Assembly: GCA_934591745.1 (NCBI GenBank)
Contig: CAKTPQ010000016.1
Span: 1-40,935 of the forward strand
Origin: an uncultured Oscillospiraceae bacterium
Lineage (GTDB): Bacteria > Bacillota > Clostridia > Oscillospirales > Oscillospiraceae
Length of the DNA stretch: 40,935 nucleotides
Direction of reading: 5' to 3'
Shown here in pieces: positions 24,275-32,044 of this stretch. Each line of letters opens with the position of its first letter. Within the stretch, counting starts at the first letter, position 1. A program made the translations under genes and the position numbers. The notes beneath the pieces are model-generated. The model saw nothing but the letters and a program-made list of their open reading frames with translations. It did not search any database and was not told the DNA's origin.

Positions 24275-25297
24275 TCAGACGCCGGCCTGGGGCTGCGGCA
24301 GGTCAAGCTCCCTGACGCGGTCGCCATTGGCGTCGAACAGATACAGATCCTCCTGCCGGATGTACATGCTGACCTTCTCGTTGAAGTCGAAATACGCCAC
24401 GCTGCGCACGGCATACTCGTCGCCGTTTTCACCGGAGATGGTGTAATGGTAGATGTCGCCCAGCCGCTCTCTGGTCAGGACCGTGCCGCGGAACACACAG
24501 CCATGGAAGTCCGACGGCTCCTGAAACTGCACCTTGGCGGAGCGGAAGCCCCAGGACATGCCGTCCGGGCGCTTGGCGATGTTCATGCCCGGTTCGCCGA
24601 TGAACCGTGCGGTGAAGATGTTCTGCGGGTCGGTGTAGATCTCGTCCGGCGTGCCGTACTGCATGATGACACCGTCCTTCATGACGGCAATGTAGTCGCC
24701 CATGGTCATGGCCTCCACCTGATCGTGGGTGATGTAGATAAACGTGGAGCCGAGACGCTGGTGCATCCGGATCAGCTCACTGCGCATGTTGACGCGGAGC
24801 TTGGCGTCCAGATTGCTCAGAGGCTCGTCCATCAGAAAGACCTTGGGGCTTTTGGAGATGGCCCGCGCCAGCGCCACGCGCTGCCGCTGGCCGCCGGAGA
24901 GGTTGCCGGGCTTCACGTTGGCGTAGTCCTGCAGGCCCACCAGCTCCAGCACCTCATCGGTGATCTTTTTGGCCTCCTCCTTGCCGTAGCCGTAGTTCTT
25001 CAGGCCGAAGGAGATGTTTTTCGCCACGGTCATGTGGGGATAGAGCGCGTAGTTCTGGAATACCATGGCGATGCCGCGCTCGCCGGGGTCCACACGGGTC
25101 ACGTCATGGTCGTCGATCCAGATCTCGCCCTCGGTGACCTCCTCCAGGCCGGCGATCATCCGGATCATGGTGGTTTTGCCGCAGCCGGAAGGCCCCACCA
25201 GCACCGTGAAGGAGCCGTCCTGGATGTCGATGTTCATGTTCTCCATGACCGTCAGGCCATTGGGATACGTCTTTTTTACGTTTTTCAGGGAAATCAC
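24275..25297 (-). CDS. ABC sugar transporter ATPase, UgpC/MsmK type
   Basis: 340-residue ATPase that powers carbohydrate importers. Walker A GPSGCGKTT (35-43), Q-loop VFQNYALYPHMTV (79-91), signature LSGGQRQRVALARA (133-146) and Walker B VFLMDEPLSNLDAKLR follow in order. The C-terminal third is a TOBE/MalK-type regulatory domain. It starts at a GTG that overlaps the stop of the upstream ARH gene (GTGA) with GGAGG nine bases before it. A dedicated ATPase inside the operon is notable, since many Firmicutes share one MsmX-type ATPase among importers. Confidence 0.95.
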   Translation of the reverse strand: MISLKNVKKTYPNGLTVMENMNIDIQDGSFTVLVGPSGCGKTTMIRMIAGLEEVTEGEIWIDDHDVTRVDPGERGIAMVFQNYALYPHMTVAKNISFGLKNYGYGKEEAKKITDEVLELVGLQDYANVKPGNLSGGQRQRVALARAISKSPKVFLMDEPLSNLDAKLRVNMRSELIRMHQRLGSTFIYITHDQVEAMTMGDYIAVMKDGVIMQYGTPDEIYTDPQNIFTARFIGEPGMNIAKRPDGMSWGFRSAKVQFQEPSDFHGCVFRGTVLTRERLGDIYHYTISGENGDEYAVRSVAYFDFNEKVSMYIRQEDLYLFDANGDRVRELDLPQPQAGV

Positions 25298-26322
25298 AGG
25301 GCCGTACCTCCGTCCTTTTCTTGTTCCATGATCCGCAGCAGTCCGTCTGCATACGGCGTCCAGTCAATACCGCTGGCCTGCCGGATCTGTGCCAGCACCG
25401 CCGCGTCCATGGCGTCCATACCGGACAGCGCACCGCAGATGCCGCAGGCGATGGCGCCCATGGTGTCCGTATCGCCGCCGATATTGGCACACAGCACGGC
25501 GCACCGCATGGGGTCGCCGCCGGTGTGCGCACCGAGGGCGATGGCGGTGGGAATGGATTCCTCCGCCGGCAGGCCTGTTCCGATCTCATCGGACAGGCGG
25601 CGCATCACGTCCTCATCGCTCCGGCAGGCGGCAGCGATATCCGCCGCACGGCGGATGCGCTCCGCCACGCTGACATCGCTGACTGTGAAGCCCTGCCGCT
25701 GGCAGACCTCCGCCATGTGTACCGCCGCGTCCACCGTCTGGGCGGAGGTGCCGCCGCGCACGGCGCAGGACACTGCCGCCGCCACGGCGCCTGCCGCACC
25801 CATGGCCACATTGGTATTGTGTGTCGCCTTGCAGGCGCTGTTCACCTGCGCGGCGAAGCGCGCCTCGTTCCGCCAGTCAAAGGCGATGCCTACCGGCAGG
25901 ATGCGCATGGCCGCGCCGTTGGTCCGTCCGCCGCGTCCCGCTTCCTCCGTGGAGCCGCCGGCGGCGATGCTCTCAATGGCCTGCTTCGTGCTGGGGCCCA
26001 GCACCAGCTCACACTTTTCGCCGCCCCGGCTGCGCCACGCTATGATGCGCTGCGCCAGTGCCAGCGGCTCCACGGCACCGTACTCGATGAGCAGCTCGCA
26101 GATCAGGCGGGAAAAGGCGGAGTCGTCCGTAGTTTCGCCGGCGGCGCGGCCTTTGGATATGTCGTTGTCCGGCTGGCCCGGCAGCAATGTGGTGACGTAG
26201 CCCAGCTGCCGCTCCCGCCGGTCCCGCGGCCACATCTCCATGGGCATGCCGAACGCATCGCCTAGAGAGATGCCCCACAGTGTGCCCAGGACTCTGTCCC
26301 GCGTGGTCGTCGTTGTTTTCAC
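25294..26322 (-). CDS. ADP-ribosylglycohydrolase-family protein (ARH 1)
   Basis: 342-residue ARH/DraG-fold hydrolase; characterised members cut N- or O-glycosidic bonds to ADP-ribose using two Mg2+ ions. Metal-binding motifs are intact: GDAFGMPME (21-29), TTDDS (64-68) and GGDTDT (282-287). The start is taken as GTG at 26322, which overlaps the TGA of the upstream kinase gene (GTGA) with GGAGG nine bases before; an upstream ATG at 26409 lies deep inside the kinase gene. It resembles the YegU-type branch in length and context (GntR and PfkB neighbours). I infer that it frees ribose or another sugar from an imported N-glycoside rather than de-modifying protein. Confidence 0.9.
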   Translation of the reverse strand: MKTTTTTRDRVLGTLWGISLGDAFGMPMEMWPRDRRERQLGYVTTLLPGQPDNDISKGRAAGETTDDSAFSRLICELLIEYGAVEPLALAQRIIAWRSRGGEKCELVLGPSTKQAIESIAAGGSTEEAGRGGRTNGAAMRILPVGIAFDWRNEARFAAQVNSACKATHNTNVAMGAAGAVAAAVSCAVRGGTSAQTVDAAVHMAEVCQRQGFTVSDVSVAERIRRAADIAAACRSDEDVMRRLSDEIGTGLPAEESIPTAIALGAHTGGDPMRCAVLCANIGGDTDTMGAIACGICGALSGMDAMDAAVLAQIRQASGIDWTPYADGLLRIMEQEKDGGTAL

Positions 26323-27239
26323 AGCAGCGCCTCCACCTGTGCCAGCGTGGGACCGGAACGGGCGCCCATTTTGCCGCAGGTGCAGCCGGCGCAGACCGTG
26401 GCGAACCACATGGCGTCCCGCAGGGGCCGCTGGCGGATGAGATAGTCGTAGATGAAGCCGCCCAGATAGGAGTCGCCGGCGCCGGTGGTATCCACCACCG
26501 CGGCACGGGTATCCACCGGCACGCGTGTCACGGTGCCGTCCGCCTCATAGGCCACGGAGCCTTCGCCGCCCAGCGTCACCAGCAGCAGGCCCTTGAAGTA
26601 CTGCCGCACATAGGCGGCGGCCTCCGCCACATCCTGGGTGCCCGCCAGCGCAAACAGGCCGTCGCGGCAGGGAGCGAATACGTCCAGATGGGGCAGGACG
26701 TCCAGGATCATCTCCTTGGACACGCCCATGCCCTCCATCATCGGCAGGCCGATCTGCATATTGAACACAGTCTTTTTACCCTGGGCCTTGGCGGCCTTCA
26801 CCGCCGCGATGGTGGCTGCGCCGGGCAGCAGGTCCGTATAGAGGATGTCGCCCCGCAGGCAGTAGGCCACGTTCTCCGGCTTGTCGGGCAGCGACAGGAA
26901 GGCGGTGCCCATGTCCAGCAGGATGAACTTCCGGCCCTTGGCGTCCACCAAGATCTTGGTGTGCAGCGACTGACCGCCGGGCAGCACATTGAGCCCGCTG
27001 TCGTCGATGCCCTCGTCCCGCAGGCTCTGGCGGATCTGGGCGCCCACGGTATCGTCGCCGATCTGGGCCACGAAGCCGCAGCTGGCGCCCAGACGGCTGA
27101 GCTGGGCAATGACGTTGGTGCCGCTGCCGCCGGGCAGATACTCGCTCTTTTCAATGACGGCAAACCCGTCCTCCGCCGGCAGCTCCGCCGTCTGCATGAG
27201 AACATCCATTGCCACTGTACCGAATCCTACAACGTTCAT
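26319..27239 (-). CDS. PfkB-family carbohydrate kinase
   Basis: 306-residue PfkB kinase. The N-terminal substrate-side motif PGGSGTNVIAQLSRLGA (about 37-53) and the C-terminal DTTGAGDSYLGGF, with catalytic Asp256, are conserved. It is clearly a different paralogue from the ribokinase-like enzyme at 19136-20047: it has GAGD, not AAGD, and lacks the GGKG.NQ box. The ATG at 27239 has AAAGGA at a proper distance. It is second in the operon, 27 bases after gntR, and overlaps ARH 1. In E. coli the yegV kinase sits likewise between a GntR gene and an ARH gene. Confidence 0.92.
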   Translation of the reverse strand: MNVVGFGTVAMDVLMQTAELPAEDGFAVIEKSEYLPGGSGTNVIAQLSRLGASCGFVAQIGDDTVGAQIRQSLRDEGIDDSGLNVLPGGQSLHTKILVDAKGRKFILLDMGTAFLSLPDKPENVAYCLRGDILYTDLLPGAATIAAVKAAKAQGKKTVFNMQIGLPMMEGMGVSKEMILDVLPHLDVFAPCRDGLFALAGTQDVAEAAAYVRQYFKGLLLVTLGGEGSVAYEADGTVTRVPVDTRAAVVDTTGAGDSYLGGFIYDYLIRQRPLRDAMWFATVCAGCTCGKMGARSGPTLAQVEALL

Positions 27240-27265
27240 AGTCTTTTTCCTTTCTCCGTTTCCGG

Positions 27266-27994
27266 TCACTTTCTCCGTATGGTCAAATGCTGGGTAAAGC
27301 GGTCGCCGCGGATATAGCTCTGGGCGTACTCCACAGGGTCATTATGCTGGTCAAAGCCCACACGTTCGATGCGGAACACCGCGTCGCCCTTCTTCCGGTT
27401 CAGGTATACGTTGTTGTCATCGCCGTTGATGGCGGACATCTCATCCTGTACCGTGATGATGCGGATGCCCAGCTCCTTCTCCAGATAGTAGTAGAAGGAG
27501 CAGTATTCCTGCAGCTTTGCCGCCAGCTCCTCCTTGGTGATATGGCCGAACAGCGCCGCCGGCTCAAAGGAGTAATTCTGGGAAAACGGCTCGCCGTCCG
27601 CGTAGATCAGCCGGAAGATACGCCAGATGGGCGTGTCCGGCTGGCAGCCCAGCTTACCCGCGATGTAGTCGGTGGCCTTCATCTCCACGATCTCCACCCG
27701 CTTCAGCTCCAGACTCATGCCCCGGGAGCGCACCTCCTCGCAGACGCTGAACATGCTCTCCGGCACGGTGTGCAGAGTGGAAAAACAGACCCGCGTGCCC
27801 TTGCCGCGGACGATCTGCAGAAGCCCCTCGTCCACCAGCTCCTTCACCGCCGTACGCACCGTGGTACGGCTGACGCCGTATTCCGCCTGCAGGCGCTCCT
27901 CGCTGGGGATGAACTCGCCCCTGGCGTAATCGCCGTTTACAATGCGCCGCCGCAGGTCGTTCATCACCTTACGGTAGTAGATCTCTGTCTGCAT
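27266..27994 (-). CDS. GntR-family transcriptional regulator, HutC subfamily
   Basis: 242-residue regulator. The N-terminal winged helix-turn-helix (residues 1-72, with EERLQAEYGVSRTTVRTAVKELVDEGLL) is followed by a UTRA ligand-binding domain (about 90-235, with IWRIFRLIYADGEPFSQNYSF and the closing YAQSYIRGDRF). It is the first gene of the minus-strand operon and its own promoter (28150-28178) fires across a 34-bp palindrome. I infer that it represses both its operon and the divergent ARH gene and is released by a ligand of the pathway, probably a phosphorylated sugar. Confidence 0.95.
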   Translation of the reverse strand: MQTEIYYRKVMNDLRRRIVNGDYARGEFIPSEERLQAEYGVSRTTVRTAVKELVDEGLLQIVRGKGTRVCFSTLHTVPESMFSVCEEVRSRGMSLELKRVEIVEMKATDYIAGKLGCQPDTPIWRIFRLIYADGEPFSQNYSFEPAALFGHITKEELAAKLQEYCSFYYYLEKELGIRIITVQDEMSAINGDDNNVYLNRKKGDAVFRIERVGFDQHNDPVEYAQSYIRGDRFTQHLTIRRK

Positions 27995-28082
27995 CGTGTC
28001 CTCCTTCGCATCAACATACCGGCCCTATGTAAAATCCAACAGCGTGTTTCTGTCAAATTCTCTGATAACGCCCGTTTTTATG

Positions 28083-28111
28083 TTGCAATCTCCGGGCGGG
28101 TATGCTATCAT
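28083..28111 (+). promoter_or_regulatory. Promoter of the divergent ARH gene
   Basis: TTGCAA (28083-28088) and TATCAT (28106-28111) are exactly 17 bases apart on the plus strand. The start site expected near 28118 falls in the 34-bp palindrome. Confidence 0.75.
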
Positions 28112-28113
28112 CT

Positions 28114-28147
28114 TCTCAAGACATCGTGACGTCACGATGTCTTGAGA
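28114..28147. promoter_or_regulatory. Perfect 34-bp palindrome, probable GntR operator
   Basis: Arms TCTCAAGACATCGTGAC (28114-28130) and GTCACGATGTCTTGAGA (28131-28147) are exact reverse complements with no spacer. It fills the space between two opposed -10 boxes and covers both predicted start sites. It can also form a hairpin in either transcript. Confidence 0.92.
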
Positions 28148-28149
28148 CA

Positions 28150-28178
28150 AGTATACACACACTGTTCGGCGCTGTCAA
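28150..28178 (-). promoter_or_regulatory. Promoter of the gntR-led operon
   Basis: Minus-strand TTGACA (28173-28178) and TATACT (28150-28155) are exactly 17 bases apart, a near-consensus sigma-A promoter. Its start near 28143 lies inside the 34-bp palindrome. Confidence 0.88.
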
Positions 28179-28253
28179 CAATTACATTTGGCAGACCCGC
28201 AGTTTTTTTGTCTGAATCATCCAAACGCCCCGGTCATAATGGAGGTATCGTTT

Positions 28254-29651
28254 ATGCGCGCATGGGAAATCGAAAAGCTGTCCAGTCAGTGTCAGATCCC
28301 CGTCCAGCTGGAGGACAACAACGAGGAGATCTGGCTGGAGCAGGGCACCGCGCAGGAAGAGAGCCTGCACGCCGCCGCCAAGATCTACTGGGGCAGCCGT
28401 GTCCCCGGCTCCCTGTTCCGCGACACCATGGCTGTGGCCGCTATTCAGGCCACGGAGAACCGCGGCCGCATCGTGGAGCGCAGCGATGAGCTGCTGCTGG
28501 CGGGCTTCCGAGCCATTACGGAAAACGACATCGTGGAGCTGCACCGCGCCACCCACCAACTGTTCGAGGGCTGCCGCAATGCCGTCATCGACGAGAGCGC
28601 TGACTACTGGCAGTACAGGCTGTATGACACCTTTGACCAGTACGCCGCGGCTGTCCGGCTGCCGGAGCGGCAGGCGGTAGATATGGGCGCGGCGCTGGAG
28701 GACCGGCTCCACGCCGGCTGGCTGGGCCAGATCATCGGCGGCGCCTATGGCACCTGCATGGAGGGCTATACCACCGATAATATCCTCAAGGCATACAGCG
28801 ACCTGCGCCGCTACATCCGCAAGCCCAACACCTATAACGACGACATCACCTACGAGCTGGCGCTGCTGGCCGCCTACGAGCAGCACGGCGCCGGCACCAC
28901 CTCCCGCGACATCGCCTTTGAGTGGCTGAGCCGCATCGGCTTCGGCTGGTCGGCGGAGGATATGGCTCTGCGCAATCTGCGCTGCGGCATCATGCCGCCG
29001 GAGAGCGGCCGCTTCAACAATCCCTGGAGCGAGTGGATCGGCGCCCAGATGCGCGGCACTATTCTGGGCCAGCTCTATCCCGGCGACGCCGCCGCAGCCG
29101 CCCGGGCCGCATGGCAGGACGCGGAGATCTCCCACTTCCACAACGGCATTCTGGGCGAGGTATTCAATGCCATTCTGTGCGCCATGGCCTTCTGTGAAAG
29201 TGACACCCGCCGACTGGTGCAGCAGGCGATCGACTGCATCCCCGCCGACAGCCAGTACGGCAGCGTTATCCGCTTCGCGCTGGAGCAGTGCCGCGCACAT
29301 GACGACTATCTGTCCGCATGGCGGGTCTGCGAGAAAAAGCTGGAGCGCTATAACTGGGTACACGCCTACCCCAACGCGGCCATCGAAGTCATCGCCCTCT
29401 GGTTCGGTCAGGGCCGCTTCGTGGACACACTGGAGATCTGCGGCATCTGCGGCAAGGACTCTGACTGCAACGCCGCGCAGCTGATGACCATTCTGGGCAG
29501 CAGCACCGGCATGGACGGCATCCCGCAGGATTGGGCCGCGCCGTTCCAGGACCGTCTGGATACCTATGTGCGGGGCATGGAACACCTGAGCATCCGCAAG
29601 CTGGCGGCCCGCACCGCCGTAGTGGCCCGCAGACTGGCAGAAGTGCGCTGA
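28254..29651 (+). CDS. ADP-ribosylglycohydrolase-family protein with N-terminal extension (ARH 2)
   Basis: 465-residue protein. The ARH fold starts at about residue 150 (LHAGWLGQIIGGAYGTCMEGY) and carries altered but recognisable metal motifs, NDDI (195-198) and GKDSDCNAAQ (about 412-421). The first 150 residues have no ARH similarity that I can see and look alpha-helical. The ATG at 28254 is chosen because GGAGGT lies seven bases before it. It is divergent from gntR and shares its operator. This long form is distinct from ARH 1 and may act on a different glycoside or anomer of the same substrate. Family call is good; reaction is inferred. Confidence 0.85.
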   Translation: MRAWEIEKLSSQCQIPVQLEDNNEEIWLEQGTAQEESLHAAAKIYWGSRVPGSLFRDTMAVAAIQATENRGRIVERSDELLLAGFRAITENDIVELHRATHQLFEGCRNAVIDESADYWQYRLYDTFDQYAAAVRLPERQAVDMGAALEDRLHAGWLGQIIGGAYGTCMEGYTTDNILKAYSDLRRYIRKPNTYNDDITYELALLAAYEQHGAGTTSRDIAFEWLSRIGFGWSAEDMALRNLRCGIMPPESGRFNNPWSEWIGAQMRGTILGQLYPGDAAAAARAAWQDAEISHFHNGILGEVFNAILCAMAFCESDTRRLVQQAIDCIPADSQYGSVIRFALEQCRAHDDYLSAWRVCEKKLERYNWVHAYPNAAIEVIALWFGQGRFVDTLEICGICGKDSDCNAAQLMTILGSSTGMDGIPQDWAAPFQDRLDTYVRGMEHLSIRKLAARTAVVARRLAEVR

Positions 29652-29725
29652 CGCACGATTCGCCTGGGCCAGAGAAAACGCCCCCCGTCCCCGTGCGGTG
29701 GTCCCCCTCACCTCCGCACAAGAAA

Positions 29726-29759
29726 ACCGCCCCCTGATGCAGAAGCATCAGGGGGCGGT
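29726..29759. terminator. Terminator between ARH 2 and the fakA-like gene
   Basis: A perfect 15-bp stem (ACCGCCCCCTGATGC at 29726-29740, complement at 29745-29759, loop AGAA). The minus-strand side runs into TTTTCTT, so it mainly serves the fakA-like gene. Confidence 0.88.
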
Positions 29760-29836
29760 CTGGCGTTTTATGAAAAAATCTTGCAAGATCGAATACAAGC
29801 AGTGTTTTCTCTGTCGAATTATACGCTTTGTTGTCG

Positions 29837-31504
29837 TTACTCGATGGCCACGATGTAGTAATACACCGGCTGACCACCGGGCAGGGCGCTGACCTCCGCA
29901 TCGGGGCACACTGTCTCGAACAGGGATGCGGCGCGGGCGGCGTCCTCATCGGACACGCCCTCACCGGCGTAGACGGTGATGAACTCGGCGCTCTTATCCG
30001 CCGCCAGACGGGCCAGCCGCTCCAGCAGCACGTCGAGGCTGCGGTCGGTGCCCAGCAGCTTTCCGTCGCACAGGGCCAGATAGTCGCCCTCATTGATGGC
30101 GAAGCCGTCGAAATCGGAGTTGCGGGCGGCGTAGGTGATCTGCGCCGTGGTGACATTGGCCGCCGCGTCGGTCATGGCCTGCAAAATATTCTGCGGATCC
30201 GGTTCCTCCGGGTCCACGCACATCATGGCGGAGATGCCCTGCGGCACAGTGGCCGTGGGGACCACGATGACCTCCTTCTCCGACAGGCCCACGCACTGCT
30301 GGGCCGCCATGATGATGTTCTTGTTGTTGGGCAGGACAAACACCACCTCGCTGGGGGTCTGGTCGATCTCCCGGAGGATGGACTCGGTGGAGGGGTTCAT
30401 GGTCTGACCGCCGGACACGATGCGGTCCACGCCCAGATCACGGAACACGGCGGCAAGGCCGTCACCGGCGCAGACCGCCAGGAAGCCGTAGCGCTTTTCC
30501 GGCGCGGCCACGGCGCAGGCGCCCTTCTCCAGCTCCTCCTCGACAGCGTCCAGATCGTCGGTGGACTGGGCCTTGCGGCCCGCCGCCAGATCCGCCGCCT
30601 GGGTGCGCATGTTCTCGATCTTGGCCAGCTCCAGCGTGCCGTACTTCTGTGCCTCGTTGAGCGCGTCGCCGGGGGTGTCGGTGTGGACGTGTACCTTGAA
30701 GGATTCGTCATCCTCGCCGATCACCAGACTGTCGCCGATGCTGCCCAGATATTCCCGCAGGCCGTCCAGCGGACGGTCCGTGGTCTTGCGGACGATGAAC
30801 ACGGTGTCGAAGGCGAAGGTGATATCCTCGTCGCCGATGGCGGCGAAGTCCGCCTTCTCCTCTGCCTGTTCCTCCACCTTGGGGATCTCCTCGCCCCGCA
30901 GGGCCCGGAGCATACCCTCCAGAATGATGAGGTAGCCCTTGCCGCCGGCATCCACCACACCGGCCTTTTTCAGCACCGGGTTCATCTCGATGGTCTCCGC
31001 CAGCGTGGCATAGCCGGTCTTGATGGCCTCTTCCAGCACGTACTCGGCGGAGTTCTGCTCCCCCGCCGCCTCCAGCGCCCGCTGGGCGGCCAAGCGGGAC
31101 ACGGTGAGCACCGTGCCCTCGGCGGGCTTCATCACCGCGCCGTAGGCGGTGGCCACGCCCTCCTGCATGGCGGCGGCCAGCTGGGCGCCGTCTGCCTCCG
31201 CCGTACCCTTGAGCACCTTGCTCATGCCCCGGAACAGCAGGGAGAGAATAACGCCGGAGTTGCCCCGTGCGCCCCGCAGCAGACCGGAGGCCGTGACCTT
31301 GGCGGCCTCGTCCACCGTGGCGGGCTGGCACTTGCGCAGCTCGTTCACCGCGGTCTGGATGGTCAGGCACATATTGGTGCCGGTGTCGCCGTCGGGCACC
31401 GGGAACACATTGAGATCGTTGATGGTCTGTTTCTGCTGGGCAATACAAGCGGCGCCGAAGGCGACCATCTGCTTGAAGGCGCCGCCGCTGATCCTATCTG
31501 TCAT
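29837..31504 (-). CDS. fakA: DAK2/DegV-fold fatty acid kinase FakA-like protein
   Basis: 555-residue protein of the FakA (YloV) family, the ATP-binding partner that phosphorylates fatty acids held by FakB to feed phospholipid synthesis. The N-terminal DAK2 kinase domain (about 1-200) includes NDLNVFPVPDGDTGTNM and LLRGARGNSGVILS with the Asp and Gly residues that bind Mg-ATP. A middle FakA domain follows, then a C-terminal DegV-like domain (about 330-555). AGAAGGAGA marks the ATG at 31504. It lies 26 bases after the Asp23-like gene, the same order as yloU-yloV in Bacillus. Confidence 0.95.
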   Translation of the reverse strand: MTDRISGGAFKQMVAFGAACIAQQKQTINDLNVFPVPDGDTGTNMCLTIQTAVNELRKCQPATVDEAAKVTASGLLRGARGNSGVILSLLFRGMSKVLKGTAEADGAQLAAAMQEGVATAYGAVMKPAEGTVLTVSRLAAQRALEAAGEQNSAEYVLEEAIKTGYATLAETIEMNPVLKKAGVVDAGGKGYLIILEGMLRALRGEEIPKVEEQAEEKADFAAIGDEDITFAFDTVFIVRKTTDRPLDGLREYLGSIGDSLVIGEDDESFKVHVHTDTPGDALNEAQKYGTLELAKIENMRTQAADLAAGRKAQSTDDLDAVEEELEKGACAVAAPEKRYGFLAVCAGDGLAAVFRDLGVDRIVSGGQTMNPSTESILREIDQTPSEVVFVLPNNKNIIMAAQQCVGLSEKEVIVVPTATVPQGISAMMCVDPEEPDPQNILQAMTDAAANVTTAQITYAARNSDFDGFAINEGDYLALCDGKLLGTDRSLDVLLERLARLAADKSAEFITVYAGEGVSDEDAARAASLFETVCPDAEVSALPGGQPVYYYIVAIE

Positions 31505-31530
31505 GTCGTATTTTCTCCTTCTTAGCGATG

Positions 31531-31881
31531 TCACACCGTGACGGAATCCACGCAGACGTTCACCGTCTTAACGGTGACGCCGGTGTTGAGATTGACCACA
31601 TATTTGACCTCGCTCATAATGGAACGGCAGACAGTGGCGATATTGACGCCGTTTTCCACGATGATATGCAGCTCGATGGAAACGGTACCGTCGTCGTTGT
31701 AGGTGACCTTGACGCCCTTGCTCATGGCCTCCGGGCGCAGGAGGTGGACCAGACCGTCCGTCATGCTGCGCTGGGCCATGCCCTTGACGCCGAAGCAGTT
31801 GGTGGCCGCAGCGCCGGTGATGGTGGTGAACACCGCGTCGCTGATGGTGATCTCACCGTGCTCAGTGGGGACTTTTATCAT
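31531..31881 (-). CDS. Asp23/Gls24 family protein
   Basis: 116-residue Asp23/Gls24 (DUF322) protein beginning MIKVPTEHGEITISDAVF. The typical pattern runs through GVKGMAQRSM, VKVTYNDDGTVSIELHIIVENGVNIATVCRSIMSEVKYVV and GVTVKTVNVCVDSV. These proteins assemble near the membrane and are linked to envelope stress; the YloU-like branch is almost always found upstream of fakA. AGAAAGGAAG precedes the ATG. It has a good promoter at 31944-31972. Confidence 0.95.
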   Translation of the reverse strand: MIKVPTEHGEITISDAVFTTITGAAATNCFGVKGMAQRSMTDGLVHLLRPEAMSKGVKVTYNDDGTVSIELHIIVENGVNIATVCRSIMSEVKYVVNLNTGVTVKTVNVCVDSVTV

Positions 31882-31943
31882 AGCTGACTTCCTTTCTGCG
31901 GAAATGGTAACAAATTGAATATGGACACAATTTAATACGGTAT

Positions 31944-31972
31944 ATTATATACTACTTTTCCGTGAAGTACAA
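31944..31972 (-). promoter_or_regulatory. Promoter of the asp23-fakA operon
   Basis: Minus-strand TTGTAC (31967-31972) and TATAAT (31944-31949) with a 17-base spacer, about 60 bases upstream of the Asp23-like start. Confidence 0.8.
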
Positions 31973-31991
31973 GAGGAATTTCCGCGGTGCG

Positions 31992-32029
31992 AAAAAACAG
32001 GACCTCCGGCTGAAAGCCGGAGGTCCTGT
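31992..32029 (-). terminator. Terminator of the htrA-like gene
   Basis: On the minus strand AGGACCTCCGGCT and AGCCGGAGGTCCT form a hairpin with a short loop, followed by TTTTTT. It lies 16 bases after the protease stop codon. Confidence 0.92.
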
Positions 32030-32044
32030 GGCCGCATGCACAGT

